64,000 bases of DNA from Gracilibacillus salitolerans (GCF_009650095.1 NZ_CP045915.1:2418001-2482000), one strand, 5' to 3'; shown: positions 54,811 to 63,284, counted from the stretch's first letter. The notes: generated from the sequence alone by a model not told the origin. Numbers and translations are program-made.

Positions 54811-54835
54811 AAGAAACTAACTGGAATGTAAGTAT

Positions 54836-54974
54836 GCATCTCAACTGTGGTGCTTTTTTATACCCAAAATAAAGAGGGAGTCTGATCTCCCTCTAGCACT
54901 CTATAATATAGGGGGTTTAAAGTGCTTCTTATATTATACGAGTGAAGTCGGATTTTGAAGGGGGTTGAGCATGT
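54836..54974 (+). repeat. Lysis-module leader repeat, copy 2
   Basis: Near-copy of 44908-45050, from GCATCTCA ... GTGGTGCTTTTTT through the GGGAG/CTCCC hairpin to the ATG of the second xhlA-like gene. Confidence 0.8.
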
Positions 54975-55279
54975 CACAATCACAGAAGGAAGTGGAGGAT
55001 ATGGAAAAATTCATGACAGTGCTCATGGAGGTAAAAGGATCGCTCGCCACTCAAAACGAAAAACTAGATACGCTATTAGATCTTAAACCGAAAATAGAAG
55101 CTGCTTACGACACAGCAAACAGTGCTGATAGACGATCTCTAGAAAATGAAAAGGATACTGATCGACTAAGAGAAAAAATAAGTACAAGAGCGAGCAAATC
55201 AGATGTGGAAAGAATTGTGCAAGAAAAAGACAATTGGAAAAAGAACTTACCTCATAGGAGATGGCTATTATTTTGCTAA
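54971..55279 (+). pseudogene. XhlA-like protein, C-terminal anchor lost
   Basis: Starting at the ATG at 54971 after GAAGGGGGTTGAGC, the frame gives MSQSQKEVEDMEKFMTVLME, a helical coiled-coil region and KEKDNWKKNL-like residues, and then runs into unrelated sequence (PHRRWLLFC) and a stop. The expected C-terminal membrane helix is absent; it lies on the opposite strand at 55505-55588 in an inverted piece. Confidence 0.7.
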
Positions 55280-55500
55280 TCCTTTTTTCTTCAGTTCTTC
55301 TCTTTGTTGTCTACCTTTTAGCGTAAGGTAGTTATTCTTAAACCAAGTTCACACGCTAACTACAGTTGTTAACCCTAATGCCATTGATTCTTCAGTAACT
55401 ACCGGAATAGCATCTAAACTTGCTTGTTCTAACCATACGTTAATCCAAACGAAAACAAGCGAACAGTCCTACAATGGTTCCTTTATCCATGTGTATCACC
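55268..55500 (-). pseudogene. Inverted SPP1-family holin, frameshifted and with a nonsense codon
   Basis: On the minus strand ATG at 55500 after GGGAGGTGATACAC opens MDKGTIVGLFA; one frame change leads to VWINVWLEQASLDAIPVV, then TEESMALGLTTVVSV, a TGA where Trp is expected, and TWFKNNYLTLKGRQQ with REELKKKGLAK to the stop at 55268. The order of motifs is that of SPP1 holins. It lies in the opposite direction to the surrounding xhlA and lysin fragments. Confidence 0.75.
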
Positions 55501-55504
55501 TCCC

Positions 55505-55590
55505 TTAATTAATATTTAAAAATGGCAAAATTAAAGCGATAGCTGCTATAGCTACCGCCACCCATGCTAAGATCTTTGATTTAAAGAAGA
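55505..55590 (-). pseudogene. Inverted XhlA C-terminal membrane anchor
   Basis: The minus strand reads FFKSKILAWVAVAIAAIALI, then LPFLNIN and a stop at 55505, four bases before the holin ribosome site. It is the missing end of an xhlA gene, in its natural order before holin but inverted. Confidence 0.65.
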
Positions 55591-55595
55591 AAGTG

Positions 55596-55974
55596 AAGGC
55601 AACAAATCCTAATGCAGTTATTGGAAAGAAAAAGACTGCTATCTTAAAAGTAGATGGCAAGTGGGGTAATGCAACTACAAGAGCATTGCAAAAATATTTA
55701 GGAACTACAATAGTTGGGATTAGAAGTGATCAGGTACGTAACAGCGTAACAAACGCTTTTTATGGGACTACTATTGGCTTTGGTAGGGTAAAAAGGGTAG
55801 CTTAGTCATTAAAGCGTTACAAAGCAAGATAGTTGCTATGTGGATGGTTTACTAGGACCTGAAACAATCGGTAAGTTGCAACAGTATTTTGGTATTGTTT
55901 ATGATAAGAAATTAAGTAGGCCGTCGCTTGTAGTCGAAGAGTTACAACGTCGTTTGAATGCAGGCACATTTTAA
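55596..55974 (+). pseudogene. Endolysin C-terminal fragment, copy 3
   Basis: The frame reads KATNPNAVIGKKKTAILKVD, GKWGNATTRALQKYLG and VRNSVTNAFYG, shifts near 55785, and continues KGSLVIKALQSKI, VDGLLGPETIGKLQQYFG and LSRPSLVVEELQRRLNAGTF to a stop near 55974. It carries two peptidoglycan-binding-like repeats of a phage lysin and no catalytic domain. At least two frame changes are present. Confidence 0.7.
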
Positions 55975-56004
55975 TAAGTTGTGAATACAATTTATGTAGT
56001 TAAA

Positions 56005-56034
56005 AAAAGGAGTGCCACAGAAAAGCGCTCCTAA
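56005..56034. terminator. Terminator-like hairpin after lysin fragment 3
   Basis: AGGAGTGC pairs with GCGCTCCT around nine bases. Confidence 0.55.
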
Positions 56035-56165
56035 TTAAATAGAGAAGGGTGGATTTACATAAAAAGTAAACTCAGCCAATTTGACAATAACCGGGAAGTG
56101 ATTACAGCAAAGGCTAATTAAATTAATACAACCTTATAATTTGAGTGCAACATTTTACAAATTTA

Positions 56166-56729
56166 TTACGAAAGAGAAATATATGATTTTCCATGACATA
56201 TACGATGAGCAATTAAATATAGGATGAAATAAATCGGAATAGAGTATATATGCTCCCAAGTCAAAGGCTCATAAATCTCAATAAATATAAAGAACGGTTC
56301 AGCGACAAAAGCTGTAACTACTCCAAATACACATCCTTTAATGTATGGACTTATATTGGGTTTTATTTGAAGAAAAAACATTGTAAAAACTGGTATTAAA
56401 GATACATCCCAAGGTGTAAATGCTGGGATAAAGGGTAGTACCTCGTATTTATATAGCCAAAATCCCAGTTGTATACCAAGAGAATCTAGCAATGTAGATA
56501 TAGTAATCATAAAAAAGCCTGATGTTAACAATCGTAATGAACTGTCTTTTTTTCTGAATAAAAACCACAAAATCCAAGGAATAATAGTTAAACCCAAACC
56601 AATCCACCACTGCCAAGTAAATACAATATATTCTAACCATATCTGTATTTGTTCGTTGTTTATTTCATGTATCTTTTCAAATAATTCCTGAATCCGTTCT
56701 ATCCCCTTATTCATATATAGCCCACTCAC
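56166..56729 (-). CDS. CBO0543 family membrane protein
   Basis: The 187-residue protein has a short soluble start and about five membrane segments (WWIGLGLTIIPWILWFLF, then SGFFMITISTLLDSLGIQLG, VSLIPVFTMFFLQI, YIKGCVFGVVTAFVAEPFF and IPIYFILYLIAHR). The start may be MSG at 56729 or the internal MNKG. Family proteins occur in Bacilli and Clostridia in small clusters, without known function. It lies 26 bases after the similar gene at 56756, so the two form an operon. Confidence 0.75.
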   Translation of the reverse strand: MSGLYMNKGIERIQELFEKIHEINNEQIQIWLEYIVFTWQWWIGLGLTIIPWILWFLFRKKDSSLRLLTSGFFMITISTLLDSLGIQLGFWLYKYEVLPFIPAFTPWDVSLIPVFTMFFLQIKPNISPYIKGCVFGVVTAFVAEPFFIFIEIYEPLTWEHIYSIPIYFILYLIAHRICHGKSYISLS

Positions 56730-56755
56730 TTTCTAAATACTTAAACCGAATAAAA

Positions 56756-57247
56756 TTAGAAATAATTGAATGTAAACATATAAAAAAGAACCGATGGTAT
56801 AGTTAGCGTAATACCCCAAATAATGTTAATATAATGAATTCTTAACATAAGTAACATATGAATAACAAAGAAAAAGGACCACCAAAAATTCCAACCATTG
56901 TGATATGTAATTATTTCGTATTTTAAACCTATATATTCAACAATTATATAAATCAATACCCACTTGCTTATGTGCATGACAGTTCTAACACGAGATGTCG
57001 GATAATTTGACAAAAAGAGTAAAACAGATAAAGGATAAATAAATCCTCCATGTAGAAGAACTGTATTTAAATAGTTTAACCCACCAGGTTCAAGCTTCCA
57101 TAAATAAAATTTTTCATGAGCAATAACTTCATACAAGAAGTTACAAGAAGTTATATAAAGCATAGTTGGATAATACTTATTGATATTTTCCCAATCTCCT
57201 CTAATAATAGAAGCTACCAGTACCCATAATGCAATTGCAAGATGCAT
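56756..57247 (-). CDS. CBO0543 family membrane protein
   Basis: The 163-residue protein has about five membrane segments and the family's aromatic turns (FYLWKLEPGGLNYLNTVLLH, SNYPTSRVRTVMHISKWVL, HNGWNFWWSFFFVIHMLLML). It is the first gene of a two-gene minus-strand operon with 56166. A third relative stands at 45633. Tryptophan-rich loops at the membrane edge are a shared trait of the three. Confidence 0.75.
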   Translation of the reverse strand: MHLAIALWVLVASIIRGDWENINKYYPTMLYITSCNFLYEVIAHEKFYLWKLEPGGLNYLNTVLLHGGFIYPLSVLLFLSNYPTSRVRTVMHISKWVLIYIIVEYIGLKYEIITYHNGWNFWWSFFFVIHMLLMLRIHYINIIWGITLTIPSVLFYMFTFNYF

Positions 57248-57424
57248 TCTTAACCTTCTTTTGACAGTATTTACTATTTATGTTTATTATTATTAGTAAA
57301 TAAATAAATAATTATTCATTTAATTACAGTAGCATTAAGTCAGGGAGCAAATTATTATCGTGTATTCATATTGCAGTTTAGACCCATTCGGTTAGTTTAA
57401 GTAAAAAAGCTCATAGTGATGAGG

Positions 57425-57487
57425 TTAGATTCTTTCTTTGATTTTCTTACTCTCAAACAACTCCTCCAAAATCAAAAGAACGTTCTT
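57425..57487 (-). pseudogene. 3' end of an unidentified prophage gene, copy 4
   Basis: The minus strand reads PIRKNVLLILEELFESKKIK, then ERI and a stop at 57425, parallel to the copy at 46292. It is joined to an acetyltransferase fragment at about 57488. The stretch 57248-57424 shows no gene. Confidence 0.55.
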
Positions 57488-57504
57488 ACGAATAGGAGGT
57501 GTTA

Positions 57505-57687
57505 CTTTTAAAACCAGATAAAATAGGTAAAGGATACGGTCAGGCTATCATTAGTTCTTTAATTAAAGACTTTAATATTAAGAAAATCGATGTAAATGAA
57601 GACAATGAAAATGCAACTAAATTCTATATAAAGAATGGATTTCATATATTAAACCAATCAGAGATAGACTCTTCCGGTCGTCCATGA
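57505..57687 (+). pseudogene. GNAT acetyltransferase fragment
   Basis: The frame reads LLLKPDKIGKGYGQAIISSL, IKKIDVNEDNENATKFYIKN and GFHILNQSEIDSSGRP, the acetyl-CoA-binding loop and C-terminal half of a GNAT enzyme. The N-terminal strands and helices are missing and the end stops a few residues short of the usual C-terminus. Upstream it is fused to a phage remnant. Confidence 0.65.
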
Positions 57688-57697
57688 GATAAAAATA

Positions 57698-57735
57698 AAA
57701 AAGAATAGCTCAAAATTATAGGCTATTCTTTCTGT
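57698..57735. terminator. Bidirectional terminator
   Basis: AAGAATAGC pairs with GCTATTCTT around about 12 bases, with an A-run to the left and TTTC to the right. Confidence 0.65.
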
Positions 57736-57744
57736 TTAAATAAA

Positions 57745-58255
57745 TCAAATATTACCGCTTTCGAAGTCCTTATTAAATAGATCAGAGTAATTTTGTTTTA
57801 AATTTTCTATTTTTTCAACATTATTTGAGATTATATCAATAACATCGCTACTCACATATAACAGGAATGTATCGTTTGAAAAAGAAATATAAGCTTCTTT
57901 GTGACCTTTATAGATTGCTATGCAATACTTCATTACATCATGACGGTTTAAATTTTTAATCGTAACGTATACTTCACCTTCACCAGTCGTTTCATCTTCA
58001 ACTACGGTTTCATGCCAGTTTCTTATATCAATTATTTTACCGATTTTGGATTTGGAAGAATAACGCTTATTGTTAGTAATATATTCTGATACAAATATAA
58101 CATTTATTTTATCCTCTTCTTTAAATACAACTCCATTATTTTTCGGATTAAAGTAATATTTAATTCATCCATACCAAATCTAATTCTTTGCTCTAAAGTA
58201 GCTTGAAAATAAGGGGTATCTATTACAATCGAAATCAATGTTAAAATCATTTAAT
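57745..58255 (-). pseudogene. Hypothetical protein gene broken by several frameshifts
   Basis: On the minus strand YFNPKNNGVVFKEEDKINVI, SEYITNNKRYSSKSKIGKII, NWHETVVEDETTGEGEVYV and TIKNLNRHD follow one another in one frame; a shift near 57935 leads to MKYCIAIYKGHKEAYISFSN and the end NYSDLFNKDFESGNI. Further shifts lie near 58150. The family is unknown. Protein-like content in joined frames shows a once-intact gene of about 170 residues. Confidence 0.5.
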
Positions 58256-58539
58256 TTAACCAACTTATTTAATCTCCTATCCTTTTTAAATTCACATCAT
58301 AAGTACCAGATTTAGTTTTTTTACTACCCAAATTTTAATCGAGGTGGCGTTTTCCAAATACCATTTGATTTGTGTCTATCTTTATCTACAGATATTTAGT
58401 AATAGAAGTATTAATCTTTTGTTCATCATTGGTATCCTCTTTTGTTGCAAAAAAGTGATATTCCCAAAATTTATAATATAGCAAAAAATGTAAAAAATAA
58501 AGAAAATAATGGGCAAAGGCAGCATAAGTGTATGTGATT

Positions 58540-58775
58540 ATACATCATATGGAAGTGCCATACATAAAATTATGTACACCACAAATGCGGTAGAATGTTT
58601 TAATTCTAGCTTTAGAAAAGTAACTAAAAAGGAGCATTCTCCAAAGAGAACGCTCCTCTAAGAGTCTTATATTTACGAACAAAAGAACTTGAAAACAAAT
58701 AGGAAGGTGACCATTTCAACAATGGTCAATGGTAGTTGAAACCGTTATTAATTCATGATCATCTGAATGTACGTG
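58540..58775 (+). pseudogene. IS256-family transposase C-terminal remnant
   Basis: SAIHKIMYTTNAVECFNSSF then RKVTKKE is the hallmark end of mutator/IS256 transposases. After a frame change LRVLYLRTKELENK continues, followed by stops. Neither ends nor catalytic Asp residues remain. The rest of 58256-58847 shows no gene. Confidence 0.7.
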
Positions 58776-58847
58776 TGTTAAGATACGTAGAATAACGTAC
58801 ACACTTTTCTTAACAAGCCCAAACCCTTTGTACCAGCCTCATTTAAT

Positions 58848-59585
58848 TTATTTATTTGCTTTTTCTTTTTCCTCCCTATTTTTCCCTGTCATCATAAAAT
58901 TTAGTGGTTTCCAACTGTTTTCTATTTTCTCTACAATATGATAGGTTCGCTCAAATAAAATCGAACGAAGATTATCTACCTGTCTAAATGTTTTTTCCAT
59001 TAATGCTTCTTGATTTTCAAAATCGTCTAGAACTTTATCTTGTTTTTCATCCTGTTTAGAAATTTGCTCTGCCATTTGTTGATGGAGCATATACAATTCA
59101 TTCATCTGAGAAGTAAGCTGCTCCGATAATGACTTATAGTTTGAAAGTTGACTCATGATCTCCTGATTTGACTTACTAACATGATCTAATTTTTCTACAA
59201 TATATTCCTGCTTAACATCTTGTTCATCTTCCATTAAATGTTTAAGTTCATGATTTTTCTTCTCTAGCACTTGTAACCACTCCCTTGCTTCCTGTTCAAA
59301 TTTCTCATGTTTTGTGGTTTTTTTATATAAATGTTCTAATCTACTCCTCAGTTCATTCCCTTTTTTTGCTTCTGTAAATTCATATTGCTGATGCCTTATT
59401 TTTATATCCTTCACTTCTTTGGTTAATAATTCATTGAAATTTTTCTGCTCTTGAATGATGTCAGCAAAGTGGTCGGTTTTAAAATAACTTTGATTTGGAC
59501 CTCCAATCTCTCTTTCAAGTTGAAATACACCTGGATGTTCAGATTTATTAATAAATAGTCCCATAAAAGTCACCACCTTTAGCAC
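58848..59585 (-). CDS. Long coiled-coil protein, probable spore-associated
   Basis: The 245-residue (or 237 from the internal MGLFINKS, which fits better with the ribosome site AAAGGTGGTGACTTTT) protein is almost wholly helical, with heptad-rich stretches from 40 to 220 and no signal peptide. Upstream, CATACAAT matches the sigma-E -10 box exactly, but the -35 is poor. The neighbouring YjcZ-like gene also has a sporulation-type box. Family not recognised with certainty. Confidence 0.7.
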   Translation of the reverse strand: MLKVVTFMGLFINKSEHPGVFQLEREIGGPNQSYFKTDHFADIIQEQKNFNELLTKEVKDIKIRHQQYEFTEAKKGNELRSRLEHLYKKTTKHEKFEQEAREWLQVLEKKNHELKHLMEDEQDVKQEYIVEKLDHVSKSNQEIMSQLSNYKSLSEQLTSQMNELYMLHQQMAEQISKQDEKQDKVLDDFENQEALMEKTFRQVDNLRSILFERTYHIVEKIENSWKPLNFMMTGKNREEKEKANK

Positions 59586-59717
59586 TTTTTTTCATTGTAT
59601 GCTTCTACATTAGAAATGGATAATTGACCTAGAGGGGAGTAGGTGGGATGTGTTTGGGGTTATGCATCATCAAAAGGGGCAACTATCTTTTTTTAAAATC
59701 ACATGACACTTGCCATT

Positions 59718-59745
59718 ACGACGTTAAGAAATTATACATACAATA
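59718..59745 (+). promoter_or_regulatory. Candidate sporulation promoter of the YjcZ-like gene
   Basis: CATACAATA fits both the sigma-K and sigma-E -10 patterns; an AC pair lies 17 bases upstream. It is 32 bases before the start codon. Confidence 0.5.
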
Positions 59746-59777
59746 CAGTATCTAAGCTTAAGGAGGTGTTACTTATT

Positions 59778-59891
59778 ATGAGTGCTGGAGCAGGTTATGG
59801 TTACGGTGGAGGTTTTGCATTGATTGTAGTACTGTTTATCCTATTAATTATCATTGGTGCATCCTTTGGTGGTGGCTATGGTGGTTATTAA
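59778..59891 (+). CDS. YjcZ-family sporulation miniprotein
   Basis: The 37-residue protein begins at 59778 after AAGGAGGTGTT. It has a Gly/Tyr-rich start ([12 protein letters not shown]), one membrane helix ([18 protein letters not shown]) and a GGGYGGY end, the pattern of YjcZ/SscA-like spore miniproteins. The upstream extension to 59703 is unlikely, since the ribosome site and promoter lie within it. Confidence 0.88.
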   Translation: MSAGAGYGYGGGFALIVVLFILLIIIGASFGGGYGGY

Positions 59892-59961
59892 TATGATTTA
59901 AGTGTAATCATTTCTATACACCCTTCTCTTTAAGATACCGATCGAAAAGTAATCTCCTTTC

Positions 59962-59992
59962 TGAAGCCAATTTATTTGGCTTCTTTTAGTGT
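59962..59992 (+). terminator. Intrinsic terminator after the YjcZ-like gene
   Basis: GAAGCCAA pairs with TTGGCTTC around about five bases, followed by TTTTAG. The rest of the gap to 60509 shows no gene. Confidence 0.75.
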
Positions 59993-60509
59993 AAGTTTCT
60001 TTATAAGCAATCCAACTCGAATGAACTAAACAGTTCGGCTGCAACAGGATTCATCCCCAATAAATATCCATTCTGATCTAAGTACGTATCTCTCCATTTC
60101 TCCGATAAATAAAAAAACTTGCTATATTGAGTGAAAACTCACTAATAAAGCGAGGTTCAAATACAGTCTCAGACTATCAACTAGTAATCGATTTTAAGTA
60201 TACTTTTTACATCTACATTTAAATGAAAGATAGAGTTACTTAGTATATATGAACTAGTAACCATAAAATCGCTAAAATTAGTATCATCCAAAGTTGTATT
60301 TACTTTTCCGTATAAGGGAACTGATTTTCTCTCTTAATAAAATTTGCACTTTGAATGCTTTTGTATATTGATTTCTCTTAGCTTCAAATCAAATATAAAC
60401 ATTTAGACCAGATTTTGTAATGAACGCCCACACAAAAATAATTTCAATAAGTAAAATAAAGAGAATCCAAAAATGGGTTAAGAAATTAAATGGAAAGGGA
60501 TGGGATAAA

Positions 60510-61265
60510 ATGACTCATCAAAAATGTGGGGTAAAAGTCGAAGTTCCAGGAAAAATTCCTATAAAACCAAAAAGCAGAAGAAAAAAGCATGATTGTCCAC
60601 CGAAAAAACATGATTGTCCATCGAAAGAACATGCGGCAGGTTGTGAATGTAATGTAAAAAAACCTGCTCTCCAACCAGCTCGGTTGACTAACGATTGTGT
60701 AGTAGTAAATTCACTTGTAGGAACAAAGTCAGTGCAAAAGGTTGCAGAACTAACATTACCTCTAACAGCTTTAGGTTTAGATGTTTTAGAAGATCTTGTA
60801 TCAGTTCAACTAGTTCCAAATCTTAATGAGGTTACTCAAAATGCACGTATTTTAAGGGATAAAGTTGTTAATATTGGTGTCCTACCAGTAACGATTACTG
60901 TTACAATTGCAGGTGTCGAAGCACCGGTCACGTTAGATACTACAATTCCGTTCCAAGAGCATACAGACTTCCCTGGGGCTTGCCCAGAAGATACCTTACA
61001 AGAAACACCTCTTGAAGTCGAAGGAATCTTCACTCAACCTGGGGTACCAGTAGTAACTGGACCTGTAGTTGGAGACTTGGTTACAGGTATTTTATTTAAA
61101 GTGATTCTAAGAACAAATATAACTGTTACTCGCCCAATTATACAGGATGCACAAGGAAATATTTGTGATGTGAATCCGAATCGCTGTGATAACTTAGGGA
61201 ATGCACCTTCCTTCACATTGCCTGCACCAGCAAATGGTGATGGGGGTATAATTCCATTAAGTTAA
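60510..61265 (+). CDS. Cys-containing spore-surface-like protein, family uncertain
   Basis: The 251-residue protein starts at 60510 (GGGATGGGATAAA is the ribosome site); the upstream frame to 60420 has none. Its N-terminus is basic with a duplicated KKHDCP unit (KKHDCPPKKHDCPSKEH) and ECNVKK; the rest is a beta-rich repeat of Val/Thr/Leu (VNIGVLPVTITVTIAGVEAP, then VTGILFKVILRTNITVTRP) with CDVNPNRCDN near the end. The pattern suits a secreted or spore-surface assembly protein. It is not clearly CotY/Z. A terminator follows 115 bases later. Confidence 0.6.
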   Translation: MTHQKCGVKVEVPGKIPIKPKSRRKKHDCPPKKHDCPSKEHAAGCECNVKKPALQPARLTNDCVVVNSLVGTKSVQKVAELTLPLTALGLDVLEDLVSVQLVPNLNEVTQNARILRDKVVNIGVLPVTITVTIAGVEAPVTLDTTIPFQEHTDFPGACPEDTLQETPLEVEGIFTQPGVPVVTGPVVGDLVTGILFKVILRTNITVTRPIIQDAQGNICDVNPNRCDNLGNAPSFTLPAPANGDGGIIPLS

Positions 61266-61377
61266 TGGGTTATAATCATATTTAATAGCTTGACGATGAC
61301 CAAAACCCGTGTGAATTATAGTTCATATGCAAGTGCACGAGAAATCGGACCATATTCCTGAATATATGACAATGTAA

Positions 61378-61422
61378 AGTAACCCTTGGCACTCTTGGTG
61401 CCAGGGTTTCCTTTTTTATCTT
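61378..61422 (+). terminator. Intrinsic terminator resembling the glnA terminator
   Basis: AACCCTTGGCAC pairs with GTGCCAGGGTT around five bases, followed by TCCTTTTTT. The left arm AACCCTTGGCACT and TTGGTG repeat the glnA attachment core. The gap 61266-61629 has no gene. Confidence 0.82.
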
Positions 61423-61585
61423 TTTCTATACTTAGAAAAACTAAAAAAGATAACTCACGCTACCCTGATAAGTATCGCTAGTCATTAATAGTGGAGGAAG
61501 AAACTCCCACTGATGGAAGTCTTATTTTTATTAGTATACATAATAATATTATAATAAATAGCGGGTGATAATATTAACAAAAGAA

Positions 61586-61616
61586 AAGTGCGACTTTTCT
61601 AAAGTACGCACTTTTT
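61586..61616. terminator. Terminator of lexA
   Basis: AAAAGTGCG pairs with CGCACTTTT around about 14 bases, with T-runs on both sides. It lies downstream of lexA on the minus strand. Confidence 0.75.
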
Positions 61617-61629
61617 AATCCTGCATTTT

Positions 61630-62250
61630 TTATATACTGCGATACAATCCGACGACTTTTCCTAAAATACTGACATTATCATAGATTAACGGCTCCATCG
61701 TTGCATTTTCCGGCTGGAGGCGTATATAATCCTTTTCTTTAAAGAAACGTTTTACAGTAGCCTCACTGTCCTCTGTCATTGCAACTACAATATCTCCATT
61801 TTCTGCTGTGTTTTGTTGTTTGACGATTACTTTGTCTCCATCTAATATACCAGCTTCAATCATACTGTCTCCTTCAATGATCAGTACAAATAACTGTTCA
61901 CTTACATGCATCTCATTGTGGGGAATCGGTATATATTCTTCGATATTTTCGACTGCTGTGATCGGAAGACCTGCCGTTACTTTCCCAATCACTGGTGCAA
62001 ATGTGGCTTCCGTTTTCGGGATTTCCAGTTCCCCGTCTTGTGGAAGTACTTCTATAGCTCGTGGTTTAGTTGGATCACGTCTGATATAGCCTTTCTTCTC
62101 CAATCTGGCTAAATGACCGTGAACGGTTGAACTCGATGCTAAACCAACTGCTTCCCCAATCTCACGAACAGATGGCGGATATCCTTTTAGCTCTACTTGC
62201 TCTTTAATATAAGCTAATATCTCCTCTTGTCGTTTTGATAGATTTGTCAT
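61630..62250 (-). CDS. lexA: SOS repressor LexA
   Basis: The 206-residue repressor has a winged helix ([20 protein letters not shown]), the self-cleavage bond A93-G94 in KVTAGLP, catalytic S129 in GDSM and K167 in ATVKRFF. RecA filaments trigger cleavage and relieve repression. The ribosome site is AAGGAGATTTAAAT. It is divergent from the yneA operon, with three boxes between. Confidence 0.97.
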   Translation of the reverse strand: MTNLSKRQEEILAYIKEQVELKGYPPSVREIGEAVGLASSSTVHGHLARLEKKGYIRRDPTKPRAIEVLPQDGELEIPKTEATFAPVIGKVTAGLPITAVENIEEYIPIPHNEMHVSEQLFVLIIEGDSMIEAGILDGDKVIVKQQNTAENGDIVVAMTEDSEATVKRFFKEKDYIRLQPENATMEPLIYDNVSILGKVVGLYRSI

Positions 62251-62312
62251 ATTTAAATCTCCTTACGCGTATTATTTATTAATCAAAGTATAGCATAGCA
62301 AGCTAATATTTA

Positions 62313-62385
62313 CAAACATTCGTTCGAGAAAAACTATTGACATGAACATTTGTTCGTGTATAATAAAGATGCGAACAAAAGTTCT
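62313..62385. promoter_or_regulatory. Three LexA boxes and the yneA promoter
   Basis: CAAACATTCGTTCG (62313), TGAACATTTGTTCG (62343) and CGAACAAAAGTTCT (62372) each differ from CGAAC-N4-GTTCG at one position. TTGACA at 62337 and TATAAT at 62359, 16 bases apart, form the yneA promoter with the middle box in its spacer. The first box is placed to regulate lexA itself. Confidence 0.9.
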
Positions 62386-62400
62386 GTGGAGGGATTTATA

Positions 62401-62496
62401 ATGTTAAAAAATATTTCTAAAGTTGACATCTTCTATTTGGTTGCTTTTATACTAGCTATTGTCTTTTTTTATTTTTCAGCAGTAACTAGTCTATAG
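62401..62496 (+). CDS. Minimal YneA-like SOS membrane peptide, 31 residues
   Basis: ATG after GGAGGGATTTATA opens a 31-residue peptide (MLKNISKVDIFYLVAF, then a hydrophobic run ending FSAVTSL). It is a single membrane helix with a basic start. In B. subtilis this place holds YneA, a cell-division inhibitor of about 105 residues with a LysM domain after the helix. Here no LysM domain follows; yneB starts 18 bases later. It is probably a shortened division inhibitor, but function is inferred from locus and SOS control. Confidence 0.65.
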   Translation: MLKNISKVDIFYLVAFILAIVFFYFSAVTSL

Positions 62497-62501
62497 AATA
62501 A

Positions 62502-63176
<675 letters not shown>

Positions 63177-63195
63177 AATGAAGATAGAGTATACT

Positions 63196-63230
63196 ATTCG
63201 TGTATACTCTTTTTTCATGGAAGCGAATAT
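63196..63230 (+). other. Gap between yneB and ynzC
   Basis: GAGTATAC ... GTATACTC (63187-63209) forms a palindrome followed by TTTTTTC, a likely terminator for yneB with partial read-through or a separate ynzC promoter. Confidence 0.6.
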
Positions 63231-63284
63231 AGAGTAGGATAAATCGACAGTTATTATGGAATAGAAAAGAGGTGTCAAATCTCT

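Noticed and set aside
55261..55326. A plus-strand frame reading like a membrane helix after the truncated XhlA gene
   Set aside because: It is the antisense of the Lys/Glu/Leu-rich end of the inverted holin (LKGRQQREELKKKG); lysine codons read backwards give Phe and Leu. The minus-strand holin explains the sequence better.
43496..58800. A CRISPR array among the repeats of the accessory region
   Set aside because: The repeats are few, long and unequal in spacing; no regular repeat-spacer pattern and no cas genes are seen.
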